DNA from: JAAYYM01 sp964483545
GTDB taxonomy: Bacteria > Bacillota > Clostridia > Lachnospirales > Lachnospiraceae
Length of the DNA stretch: 7,018 nucleotides
NCBI GenBank assembly: GCA_964483545.1
Contig: CAZACC010000106.1
Span: forward strand, 1 to 7,018
Direction: 5' to 3'
How positions within the stretch are numbered: the stretch's first letter is position 1; each line of letters opens with the position of its first letter. The notes beneath the pieces are model-generated. The model ran no database searches. It was not told the DNA's origin and worked only from the letters and a program-made list of their open reading frames with translations. A program made the translations under genes and the position numbers. Positions 1 to 6,881 of the stretch are shown here, in pieces.

Positions 1-110
1 AGGGGTACGCGATACAGCAGGCCAATCAATCTGGATATGATGCCTGCTGTTGCTAATATACCACCTTGCACTATAAAGTTAGATCTTCTGCTGTTTCTCT
101 GACTACCCAT
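1..110 (-). CDS. Polysaccharide/lipid flippase of the MATE-like (MurJ/SpoVB/PST) superfamily, N-terminal part only
   Basis: The first 36 codons of a gene run off the left edge. The translation begins MGSQRNSRRSNFIVQG and continues with GGILATAGIISRLIGLLYR and VP: a short basic tail, then the first membrane helix and the 'R(L/I)IGLLYR(I/V)P' segment typical of SpoVB/YabM-like and other oligosaccharide or lipid II flippases in Bacillota. The ATG at 110 is the first possible start, since an in-frame TAG lies two codons upstream. Its ribosome binding site is weak (AGGAA about 11 bases away), so coupling to the DUF3048 gene, which ends 30 bases upstream, is possible. Such proteins move undecaprenyl-linked sugars across the membrane. 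The subtype and substrate cannot be decided from 36 residues. Confidence 0.75.
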   Translation of the reverse strand, partial: MGSQRNSRRSNFIVQGGILATAGIISRLIGLLYRVP

Positions 111-140
111 CTTCTATGCATTTCCTACTTATCATTTTGT

Positions 141-1259
141 CTATTTAATGACTACTTTATCTTCCATAGTATCCTGTATCATACAGATCCATGTTTTTCC
201 TTGATTAAACACCATTTCTTCGCCATCATTGTTATAGTATTTTGTGACACCTTCATCATGGTTTCCACTATTTTCATCTTCAACAGTTCTGATCCAAAAT
301 CCGTCAACGACTTTTCCTTCTGTGATGAACTTCATTTTCCCACCAGAATGACAGTTGAATGCTAAATAATCATTCTCATCCAGCTTGACCCATTCGCAGT
401 ACTGCAGGACAATATTATCATAAGAAATCTGTTCATTTGTCATTTCATCGATTTGAGGTTCTTCATATTGAAAACGATAGTATTTTTTATCGTCTGCATT
501 GTACTCGAACCATGGCTTATTAATTAAGTATCCAGGTGCTACATACGTTGCGCTCGTACCGTCTTCATTTTTGTTTTCTTTTCCGTCTTCTGCAAACAGA
601 AATTTCCCAGTATATGTGCTTCGATAATTTTCATCATAGCCCATCTTCTTAATGCCAGCTTGGATGCCCTCAACACTGGCATATGCGTTGTGTGGAGCTG
701 GTCTGTCACTCGTTCTGTAAAATACAGTACTGCCGATTTCGGAAAGTCCGCTTAGGTTATCCACATAATCCTGATCCAGTAACTCTACAGCATATGCTGC
801 TTGTCCATAATGTGCATAAATTGCATCAAATTCAAGAGCGCAATAAACAAAATAACTTCTACAGCTACGAACAGATCCTATCTTTTCCAAATCATCATAA
901 TTTTCAAAAATACCCATCAAACGTGTAATAGAGCCCTCTACGACACACTCGTACACAACATCTGCCCTGGATATACCACACATGGGCTGAGCTGCTTCTA
1001 GATTGTTCAGCATGATAGCAACTGGTCTTCTTCTTGCAATGGCAGGGTCTGTTACTTTGCCTGTTAAGTAGCTTCTGATGGCATCATCGGATGCCGTTTC
1101 TGCGGACTCATCTGCGTCAGAATCCTGTGTAGCCTGTTGAACCTGTGCCTCATCAGGTCCTTCTGTCTCTTCATTGCTGTTCTTATTACCACAGCCTGTA
1201 AAACTACATAATGCAACAATACTGATGAGTGAAAAACAAAAAATTCTCATCTTTTTCAT
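141..1259 (-). CDS. DUF3048 domain lipoprotein (YerB-like), function unknown
   Basis: This 372-residue protein starts with a lipoprotein signal peptide: MKKMR, a hydrophobic stretch (6-20) and FTGC with Cys23 as the likely lipidated residue. The -3 position is Phe rather than the preferred Leu. An acidic, Gln/Ser/Asn-rich linker (about 25-60) is followed by the two-part DUF3048 region. N-terminal part: RRPVAIMLNNLEAAQPMCGI (77-96), ADVVYECVVEGSITRLMGIF (99-118), IGSVRSCRSYF (127-137) and YRTSDRPAPHNAYA (181-194). C-terminal part: YDNIVLQYCEW (280-290), GGKMKFITEGKVVDGFW (306-322) and the closing EEMVFNQGKTWICMI. It should be anchored to the outer face of the cytoplasmic membrane. No catalytic function is established for the family as far as I know. 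The start at 1259 has only a weak AGAGG 10 bases upstream. Seven Cys remain in the exported part, which is many for such a protein. A flippase gene follows 30 bases downstream. Confidence 0.9.
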   Translation of the reverse strand: MKKMRIFCFSLISIVALCSFTGCGNKNSNEETEGPDEAQVQQATQDSDADESAETASDDAIRSYLTGKVTDPAIARRRPVAIMLNNLEAAQPMCGISRADVVYECVVEGSITRLMGIFENYDDLEKIGSVRSCRSYFVYCALEFDAIYAHYGQAAYAVELLDQDYVDNLSGLSEIGSTVFYRTSDRPAPHNAYASVEGIQAGIKKMGYDENYRSTYTGKFLFAEDGKENKNEDGTSATYVAPGYLINKPWFEYNADDKKYYRFQYEEPQIDEMTNEQISYDNIVLQYCEWVKLDENDYLAFNCHSGGKMKFITEGKVVDGFWIRTVEDENSGNHDEGVTKYYNNDGEEMVFNQGKTWICMIQDTMEDKVVIK

Positions 1260-1285
1260 AATTCAAGTACCTCTTTTCAAATCAA

Positions 1286-1783
1286 TTAGTGCTCGATACC
1301 TAGAGCACATAATATCGTTTTTTGCTTTGCTTCCATGACACTTGCATCTTCATCTGAAATATGATCATATCCAAGTAAGTGTAACACACTATGCGCAATA
1401 AGGAAAGAAAATTCTCGCAGTACAGAGTGTCCGTATTCATCAGCCTGCGCTATGACTCTGTCTGTACAGAGTACAATATCGCCAAGAAGAAGTTCTCCAG
1501 ATTCCGGATGAAAACAGTCCTGAAAATCATCCTCCAGCACTGAAAAATCAGAGGGTTTCGGATAGTCGATCATTGGAAAAGACAATACATCTGTTACGCT
1601 GTCGATTTCTCTGTGTTCACGATTGATTTCCCGAATATGCTCCGCTGTCACAATTGTCAAACTGAGTTCTGTCTCATAAGGACACTTCTCGTGATCTAGT
1701 ACTGCTTCTGCAACGATTTGAAACTGTTTTTCATAATCAAATCCAAAGTCTGCTTCTGTCTCATTCTCAACGTAAAAAGTCAT
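1286..1783 (-). CDS. ybeY: rRNA maturation endoribonuclease YbeY
   Basis: This 165-residue protein is the single-strand-specific metallo-endoribonuclease needed for 16S rRNA 3'-end maturation and late ribosome quality control. The zinc-site signature HSVLHLLGYDH (residues 131-141) gives the three metal ligands His131, His135 and His141. The other family hallmark, REHREIDSVTDVLSFP (55-70), includes the conserved Arg and the TDVLSFP strand, and LLLGDIVLC (98-106) follows as expected. Length and order are normal. The start is the ATG at 1783, whose GGAGG lies in the preceding gene, and the two frames overlap by 17 bases. Upstream phoH is its usual functional partner. In many Bacillota the next genes are dgkA, cdd and era; here a lipoprotein gene follows 26 bases later. 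Confidence 0.95.
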   Translation of the reverse strand: MTFYVENETEADFGFDYEKQFQIVAEAVLDHEKCPYETELSLTIVTAEHIREINREHREIDSVTDVLSFPMIDYPKPSDFSVLEDDFQDCFHPESGELLLGDIVLCTDRVIAQADEYGHSVLREFSFLIAHSVLHLLGYDHISDEDASVMEAKQKTILCALGIEH

Positions 1784-2990
1784 AGTACAGTGCCTCCGAT
1801 TTATAGTATTCTTTCATTTTATGAAGATCCTTTAAGGAGATTCCCGAATCCTGCAGGATACCGCTTTCATATTTCTTTTTAAATATCGCTTCAATGATTT
1901 TATCATAATCAAGCTTTTGTTCTGGGTTTTTGTCGTACATATAAAGGATGGATGTTACAATTGCATCTGATAGCATGACGATTACTGCCTCTACTGTTTT
2001 AGGTGTTTCATATCGTCCAGTATATTCATGGATCAGCTGTATCAATGGCTCTGGAAATTGATTTTCTTTTCCAATCTCCAAACTTTTTGCCACATGACTT
2101 TTAGCCCTTAATATACCGATTTTATGATAATATCCTCCGGCCTTTGCCAACAAGCAATCAGCCTCCAGCAAACGTGCGACTCTATCGCTCAGATAGGCTG
2201 TATGTACTGCATTATAATAATCACTTTTTGCCTTTTCCTTTAGTTCTAACAATAATGGATACTCAGGATTCATGATTTCCTGATATTTGCTTACATATTT
2301 ATGAATCATTTTTCGATCTGCCAGATACAGAATTAGATAAAGTGTAGTCAGATTTGTGACCAAGCTGCCTGCAAACCATAACCCATCTTTTAGAATATCA
2401 AATTTGTCCAGGAAATGATAGGCAATATAAAGAACGATATATTGTCCTGACATGATGCCCATGAACTGCCATATATGAAAAGTTTTTACTGCGCTTCTGA
2501 CAATACAACATCCGATGATGCCAAATAAAAAGAGATTCATAAAGGACAATCCGAAATCCAGCCTCAATAACAAAGATGAAATAAGTATGAAGTGTGCATA
2601 TAGTGTGATTCCGATTTCAAAATTTGAAAGTAAAGTGAACAAAACTGCTACAGACATATATGGAAAAAGAGAAACACATTCATTCGGAAGAATACCTGAA
2701 GATAATATATTCAATACAGCCATCAAAATCAAACAAAACATATAGGAAATCATTAATCGTGCAGGATGCTCTGCATGATCAAAAAGATAATCCTTTCTAA
2801 TATCTGACTGTAAAATAACAATCACAGCAGTTCCCATACTGAAAATAACAGTTATAATATTTTGAAGAATCATTGCCGCATCAAATCCTAGAAATAAGGA
2901 ACCAAAACCGATTACAGCGATTGTAATGAAAAAAATATATGTATACAATTTGATCCTGACAGGATCTAACTTTAATTTTATTTCATTCAT
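1767..2990 (-). CDS. PgpH-like multi-pass membrane protein with a degenerate, probably inactive HD domain
   Basis: The 407-residue protein has about eight hydrophobic segments (roughly residues 14-34, 38-60, 79-99, 107-122, 124-141, 148-166, 173-193 and 203-223), then a cytoplasmic domain (about 240-407). Its position between phoH and ybeY is that of pgpH, whose product hydrolyses c-di-AMP. Similarity to the PgpH HD domain is clear in LLAKAGGYYHKIG (280-292), KSHVAKSLEIG (297-307), AVIVMLSDAI (335-344) and the ending SGISLKDLHKMKE. Key residues differ: the metal-binding His of the 'YHHS' segment is Asn260, HD is His289-Lys290, and the later His-His pair is Tyr323-Thr324; His299 and Asp342 remain. 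Spacing between motifs suggests two deletions of about 25 residues each. The large extracellular region after the first membrane helix of PgpH (about 700 residues in total) is missing. I infer a pseudoenzyme, perhaps a binding or scaffold protein. The ATG at 2990 has GGAG 8 bases upstream. The reading frame is intact, so it is not a decaying pseudogene. Confidence 0.8.
   Translation of the reverse strand: MNEIKLKLDPVRIKLYTYIFFITIAVIGFGSLFLGFDAAMILQNIITVIFSMGTAVIVILQSDIRKDYLFDHAEHPARLMISYMFCLILMAVLNILSSGILPNECVSLFPYMSVAVLFTLLSNFEIGITLYAHFILISSLLLRLDFGLSFMNLFLFGIIGCCIVRSAVKTFHIWQFMGIMSGQYIVLYIAYHFLDKFDILKDGLWFAGSLVTNLTTLYLILYLADRKMIHKYVSKYQEIMNPEYPLLLELKEKAKSDYYNAVHTAYLSDRVARLLEADCLLAKAGGYYHKIGILRAKSHVAKSLEIGKENQFPEPLIQLIHEYTGRYETPKTVEAVIVMLSDAIVTSILYMYDKNPEQKLDYDKIIEAIFKKKYESGILQDSGISLKDLHKMKEYYKSEALYYDFLR
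1793..1797 (-). promoter_or_regulatory. ybeY ribosome binding site inside the upstream gene
   Basis: GGAGG on the minus strand lies 9 bases before the ybeY ATG at 1783, within the last codons of the PgpH-like gene. Together with the 17-base overlap of the two reading frames, this suggests translational coupling: ribosomes finishing the membrane protein help open or feed the ybeY start. Confidence 0.75.
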
Positions 2991-3005
2991 ATATCATGCT
3001 CCGGT

Positions 3006-4013
3006 CTATTTTTTCTTTTGTGTTTTATAACTGCTTCTTCTCTTATCTTTCCCTGGTTCTTTGCTTTCATAGGTTTCATAAGCTTTGACAATTTTTTGTA
3101 CCAGAGGATGCCTTACAACATCCTTACTGGTCAGATAACAGAAACCGATATCATCCAGTTTGGACAGGACGCGGATAGCAATGTCGAGTCCCGATGTTGT
3201 ACCAGGTGCCAGATCCTTCTGCGTCATATCTCCAGTAATGATTACTTTAGACCCGAAACCGATGCGTGTCAAAAACATCTTCATTTGCGCTGGTGTTGTA
3301 TTTTGAGCTTCATCTAGAATAATAAATGCATTATCAAGTGTACGACCTCTCATATATGCAAGAGGTGCGACCTCTATCAATCCTTTTTCCATATTCTTTT
3401 GATAACTTTCTGCTCCCATAATCTGGTATAAAGCATCATATAAGGGACGCAAATACGGATCAATCTTGCTTTGTAGATCACCAGGCAAAAATCCAAGTTT
3501 TTCACCAGCTTCTATAGCTGGCCGTGTCAATATAATCCTGCTGACTTCATCGTTTTTAAAGGATGTAATTCCCATAGCCATCGCCAGATAGGTCTTACCA
3601 GTTCCGGCGGGTCCGATTCCGAATACAATCATTTTCTCTTTAATGGCATCGATGTACTGTTTTTGTCCAAGCGTTTTCGGCTTAATTGGTTTTCCGTTTG
3701 TCGTATGGCAGATGAGCTCTTTATCAATCTCCAATACAGCAGAATCATTTTCCTCCATACTCATGGCAATTGTATAGTCCACATTCTGTTCGTGTATGAT
3801 ATTTCCTCTGTCAGATAGCTTCTGCAGCTGATTCAGTACTGATGCCGCTTTTTTGACCGAGGATTCAGAACCCACTATTTTGATTTTGCCTTCTCTCTCT
3901 ATGATAGATACTTGAAAGGAACGCTCTATTTTTTTAGCATTGGCATCCATCTGACCAAATACATTTCCCATATCCTTTGACGGAATATCTATATAAATTT
4001 CAGATATGCTCAC
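3006..4013 (-). CDS. phoH: PhoH family ATPase (KH-PhoH protein, YbeZ-like)
   Basis: This 335-residue cytoplasmic protein has the standard layout of bacterial PhoH/YbeZ: a KH-like N-terminal RNA-binding region (about residues 1-65), a linker, and a P-loop ATPase domain (about 105-315). Visible motifs are Walker A GPAGTGKT (134-141), TRPAIEAGEKLGFLPGDL (163-180), Walker B IILDEAQN (231-238), TGDMTQKDL (260-268) and RHPLVQ (301-306). The end (321-335) is a short basic tail rich in Lys, Arg and Ser. Family members are thought to act in RNA metabolism and ribosome maturation together with YbeY, and ybeY lies two genes downstream here; the exact reaction is not established. It starts with GTG. A gap of 67 bases separates it from pdp and only 15 from the next gene. 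The sporulation genes yqfC-yqfD, often found just upstream of phoH in spore-forming Bacillota, are absent from this position. Confidence 0.94.
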   Translation of the reverse strand: MSISEIYIDIPSKDMGNVFGQMDANAKKIERSFQVSIIEREGKIKIVGSESSVKKAASVLNQLQKLSDRGNIIHEQNVDYTIAMSMEENDSAVLEIDKELICHTTNGKPIKPKTLGQKQYIDAIKEKMIVFGIGPAGTGKTYLAMAMGITSFKNDEVSRIILTRPAIEAGEKLGFLPGDLQSKIDPYLRPLYDALYQIMGAESYQKNMEKGLIEVAPLAYMRGRTLDNAFIILDEAQNTTPAQMKMFLTRIGFGSKVIITGDMTQKDLAPGTTSGLDIAIRVLSKLDDIGFCYLTSKDVVRHPLVQKIVKAYETYESKEPGKDKRRSSYKTQKKK

Positions 4014-4020
4014 TGGGTAT

Positions 4021-4025
4021 CCTCC
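4021..4025 (-). promoter_or_regulatory. Ribosome binding site for the GTG start of phoH
   Basis: A perfect GGAGG on the minus strand lies 7 bases before GTG at 4013. It is the reason for choosing the GTG start: the next in-frame ATG is at codon 15, with no comparable site near it, and starting there would remove the beginning of the KH-like domain. Confidence 0.8.
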
Positions 4026-4039
4026 ATAACATTTGAAAT

Positions 4040-4067
4040 TTTTTTCTACATCTTTTTTCTACATCTT
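4040..4067 (-). repeat. Perfect 13-bp tandem duplication in the phoH leader
   Basis: In the 67-base gap between pdp and phoH, a 13-base unit (GATGTAGAAAAAA on the minus strand) occurs twice without a mismatch, at 4040-4052 and 4053-4065; period-13 identity extends two bases further. It ends 15 bases upstream of the phoH Shine-Dalgarno sequence. It looks like a small slippage duplication of an A-rich leader. No hairpin with a U-tract is associated with it, so it is not a terminator. Confidence 0.85.
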
Positions 4068-4080
4068 CTATATACATGTA

Positions 4081-5388
4081 CTATTCCTTGATGATGTCTT
4101 TGATTAATTTTTTCTTTTCCACAACTGTTTTTGAATAAAAATAAGCACCTTCCATTCTGTGATAGGCATCTTTGATTTTTTCAGGATCATTTCCGTAAAT
4201 AGTGGCGATGGAATCGCCTTTATTCACAAAATCCCCAACCTTTTTACGAAGCATAATCCCCACAGAAAGATCAATCTCATCTTCCTTTTTACGTCTCCCA
4301 CCACCCAACAGCAAAGACACAACACCGATTTCTTCACAAAGGATTTTCTTTATGTAGCCAGTTTCAAGAGCCGTAACCTCTTTTACAATTGAGGTCTGCG
4401 GCAGCTTTTCGGGATGATAGATACAGTCACTGTCACCACCCTGTGCTGAAACAAATTCTGCAAACTTTTTCAAGGCCGCCCCGCTTTGGACTGTTTCTTT
4501 AAGCATTTTTTCAGCATCTGCTTCTGTGGCTGCCTTTCCAGCACATAGAAGCATCTGTGTTCCGAGTGTAATACAGAGCTCCTCTAAATCTGCAGGTCCT
4601 CTGCCATTTAGGGTTTCGATTACTTCCCTCACCTCAATGGCATTGCCAACAGCATATCCAAGCGGTTGATCCATATCCGAGATGACTGCAACAGTTCTTC
4701 TCCCTGCCGAGTTTCCTATCTTAACCATTTCTTTTGCAAGTAAACGCGAATCCTTTTCTTTCTTCATAAAGGCTCCGCTTCCTGTTTTTACATCTAGAAC
4801 GATTGCATCAGCACCAGCAGCCAGTTTCTTACTCATGATCGAGCTTGCAATGAGCGACATATTGTCTACTGTAGCTGTCACATCACGTAACGCATATAAT
4901 TTTTTATCAGCAGGTGCAATATCTGCTGTTTGTCCCATAATGGCCAGCTTGACACGATTTACATTTTCAATAAATTGTTCCGTGGTCAACGATGTGTGAA
5001 AGCCATTGATACTTTCCAGTTTATCAATGGTGCCTCCAGTATGTCCCAATCCTCTTCCGCTCATCTTAGCGATTGGAACTCCAAGTGACGCCACCATAGG
5101 TCCTAATACAAGAGAAGTTTTGTCTCCGACTCCTCCAGTACTGTGTTTATCAACCTTGATGCCTTCAATCGCACTCAGATCCAGCATATCACCGCTATGA
5201 GCCATAGACATTGTCAGGCAGACTGTTTCCTCATCATTCATCCCCACAAAATAGATGGCCATCAACATAGCTGCCATTTGATAATCAGGAATATCTCCTT
5301 TTACATAACCATTGATCATGAATTCAATTTCTTCTTTTGTTAATGTATCACCATTTCTTTTTTTAACAATCAATCCACCCATATACAT
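4081..5388 (-). CDS. pdp: Pyrimidine-nucleoside phosphorylase
   Basis: The enzyme splits uridine, deoxyuridine and thymidine with phosphate into the free base and (deoxy)ribose-1-phosphate, in cytoplasmic nucleoside salvage. The 435-residue length is typical. The three family parts are present in order: the helical N-terminal domain (about residues 5-70), the catalytic alpha/beta domain with KHSTGGVGDK (81-90), the family signature SGRGLGHTGGTIDKLE (110-125) and the base-binding stretch YALRDVT...SSIMSKK (165-188), and a C-terminal domain (about 345-420). The conserved Arg168, Ser183 and Lys187 expected to contact the pyrimidine are present. Whether it is a broad PyNP or a thymidine-restricted DeoA cannot be settled by eye; PyNP is favoured because that is the usual Gram-positive form. 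The first ATG (5388) is preferred over the one two codons later because AAGGAGA (5397-5403) sits 8 bases upstream. No other deo or cdd salvage genes are in the window; it lies between trkH and phoH. Confidence 0.95.
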   Translation of the reverse strand: MYMGGLIVKKRNGDTLTKEEIEFMINGYVKGDIPDYQMAAMLMAIYFVGMNDEETVCLTMSMAHSGDMLDLSAIEGIKVDKHSTGGVGDKTSLVLGPMVASLGVPIAKMSGRGLGHTGGTIDKLESINGFHTSLTTEQFIENVNRVKLAIMGQTADIAPADKKLYALRDVTATVDNMSLIASSIMSKKLAAGADAIVLDVKTGSGAFMKKEKDSRLLAKEMVKIGNSAGRRTVAVISDMDQPLGYAVGNAIEVREVIETLNGRGPADLEELCITLGTQMLLCAGKAATEADAEKMLKETVQSGAALKKFAEFVSAQGGDSDCIYHPEKLPQTSIVKEVTALETGYIKKILCEEIGVVSLLLGGGRRKKEDEIDLSVGIMLRKKVGDFVNKGDSIATIYGNDPEKIKDAYHRMEGAYFYSKTVVEKKKLIKDIIKE

Positions 5389-5425
5389 GACAACAGTCTC
5401 CTTCTCTTAGAAACATTCTTTACAA

Positions 5426-6865
5426 TCAGACCTTTTTCCAGGTTGCTGGGGCAAAGAGCAGAAGCATTGGAAAGACTTCAAGACGTCCAATCAACATATC
5501 AAATGTCAATACAAGCTTGGAAAATGCAGAAAAATGTGAATAATTAGCCATAGGTCCAACCTTGGAAAGTCCTGGTCCGATATTATTAATCGTTGCTGCA
5601 ACAGCAGTGAAGTTTGTCGAAAAATCAAATCCATCAAAAGAAATCAGAAATACGGACAACGCTGTAATCAGAATAATTGCAGCAAAAAATACATTAACAG
5701 AACGCAAAACATCATGCTCAATGACACGTCCTTCTATTTGGATCTTTTTAATACTTCTTGGATGAATCAAGGACATCAATTCTTTTTTAATCGTTTTTGC
5801 AAGTATCAGTATACGGGACACCTTGATTCCGCCACCTGTACTACCAGAGCATGCACCAATAAACATCAAAAGTACCAGTATAGTCTTTGCTTCAGATGGC
5901 CATAGATCAAAATCCACGGTAGCATATCCAGTGGTTGTCATAATGGAGGATACCTGAAAAGCCGAATGGTGAAGGGCCTCTCCGAAAGAGCTGAACATAT
6001 CCTTGATATTGATTGCAATGAGCAGAATTGCTGTAATCATCACACCTAAATAATATCTGACCTCTTCAGCCTTCAGCGCCTGTTTGAATTTTTTTTTAAC
6101 AAATAAAAAATAAACACCAAAATTCACACCGAAGATCGCCATAAAAATAGTAATGATCGTCTGTTGTGCGTAAGTAAAGCTTGCCATTCCGTCATTCCTA
6201 ATTCCAAATCCTCCAGTACCTGCTGTTCCAAAAGAAAGGGTCAGAGATTCAAACAAAGGCATTCCTGCAATTAGTAAAATAACGATCTCAATTAGAGTTA
6301 ACACAAAATAAATGATATATAAAATCATTGCAGATTCCCGAACCCTTGGAACCAGCTTATCCACCTGATGACCGGGACTCTCTGCACGTATTAAATGCAT
6401 GTTATATCCGCCTGTCATGGGCAGGATGGCAAGAATAAACACAAGGACACCCATTCCTCCGATCCAATGAGTGAAACTTCTCCAGAATATGCTAGTATGC
6501 GACAGCGCTTCTACATCAATCAGAATACTAGCCCCTGTTGTGGTAAATCCAGATACAATTTCAAATAGAGCATCCTCTATCTTTGGTATTTCACCTGTAA
6601 AAATAAACGGTAATGAACCAACGAGGCTAAGCAGCAGCCAACTGAGTGCAACAACCACAAAACCCTCGCGTGTATAAAAGACTTTATTTTCAGGCTTCTT
6701 TCTTACAATCAAAAAACCAATGGAAGCAGAGACAACAGCAACTATTAAATATACAATACCCTGCGGTTCTCCGTAAACTGCAGCTACGATACATGGCAAT
6801 AGCATAAACCCTGCTTCAAATTCCAGTACCCATCCTAATATATAGATAATCATTGAATAGTTCAT
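5426..6865 (-). CDS. trkH: Trk-type K+ channel/transporter pore subunit TrkH
   Basis: This is a 479-residue membrane protein of the SKT (TrkH/KtrB) family, which forms the K+-conducting pore and works with TrkA. Four pore-loop repeats can be seen: SGFTTTGAS (residues 105-113), FGTAGTGGF (212-220), SSIMTTTGYAT (306-316) and INNIGPG (426-432). The glycines of these loops form the selectivity filter in this family. GACSGSTGGGIKVSR (337-351) is also typical of TrkH, and the end, GRLEVFPMLLLFAPATWKK, is the usual C-terminus. Length is normal for the family. The frame is open to an ATG at 6907, but that start would overlap trkA by 26 bases and add a hydrophilic 14-residue tail. The ATG at 6865 has a purine-rich GGATGAGGATG just upstream and gives the expected N-terminus MNYSMIIYILGWVL. 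It lies 16 bases after trkA and 37 bases before pdp, so it is probably co-transcribed with both. No damage is seen. Confidence 0.95.
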   Translation of the reverse strand: MNYSMIIYILGWVLEFEAGFMLLPCIVAAVYGEPQGIVYLIVAVVSASIGFLIVRKKPENKVFYTREGFVVVALSWLLLSLVGSLPFIFTGEIPKIEDALFEIVSGFTTTGASILIDVEALSHTSIFWRSFTHWIGGMGVLVFILAILPMTGGYNMHLIRAESPGHQVDKLVPRVRESAMILYIIYFVLTLIEIVILLIAGMPLFESLTLSFGTAGTGGFGIRNDGMASFTYAQQTIITIFMAIFGVNFGVYFLFVKKKFKQALKAEEVRYYLGVMITAILLIAINIKDMFSSFGEALHHSAFQVSSIMTTTGYATVDFDLWPSEAKTILVLLMFIGACSGSTGGGIKVSRILILAKTIKKELMSLIHPRSIKKIQIEGRVIEHDVLRSVNVFFAAIILITALSVFLISFDGFDFSTNFTAVAATINNIGPGLSKVGPMANYSHFSAFSKLVLTFDMLIGRLEVFPMLLLFAPATWKKV

Positions 6866-6870
6866 AAAAA

Positions 6871-6881
6871 CATCCTCATCC
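6871..6881 (-). promoter_or_regulatory. Ribosome binding site that sets the trkH start
   Basis: The minus strand reads GGATGAGGATG, then TTTTT, then the ATG at 6865. The AGGA core fits Shine-Dalgarno pairing at a normal distance, and the site fills the gap after the trkA stop. It supports starting trkH at 6865 rather than at the upstream ATG at 6907, which lies within trkA. Confidence 0.65.

Noticed and set aside
14..50. Perfect 9-base inverted repeat (ACAGCAGGC at 14-22, GCCTGCTGT at 42-50) as a terminator or operator
   Set aside because: It lies within the flippase coding sequence, has a 19-base loop and no T-run after it; Leu/Gly/Ala codon choice explains it.
66..1001. Plus-strand open frames opposite the DUF3048 gene (66-365, 683-928, 801-1001)
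   Set aside because: They lie antisense to a well-supported gene, encode low-complexity or hydrophobic peptides with no recognisable domain, and have no proper ribosome binding site.
1358..1395. Ser in place of the common Gly after the first His of the YbeY metal motif (HSVLHLLGYDH)
   Set aside because: The three His ligands are intact, and Ser at this place is, as far as I recall, common in clostridial YbeY proteins, so it is not a sign of lost activity.
1767..2990. PgpH-like gene as a decaying pseudogene
   Set aside because: The frame is complete over 407 codons, overlaps ybeY in a coupled arrangement, has a normal start and ribosome binding site, and keeps the framework motifs; degeneration is confined to catalytic positions and two compact deletions.
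4069..4100. Promoter for phoH with a TATATA -10 box at 4069-4074
   Set aside because: No acceptable -35 hexamer lies at 16-18 bases; the nearest AAGACA-like match is about 20 bases away. An AT-rich gap will give such boxes by chance.
2515..6677. Plus-strand open frames within the PgpH-like gene, phoH, pdp and trkH (64-105 residues)
   Set aside because: All are antisense shadows of clearly identified minus-strand genes, with no family motifs.
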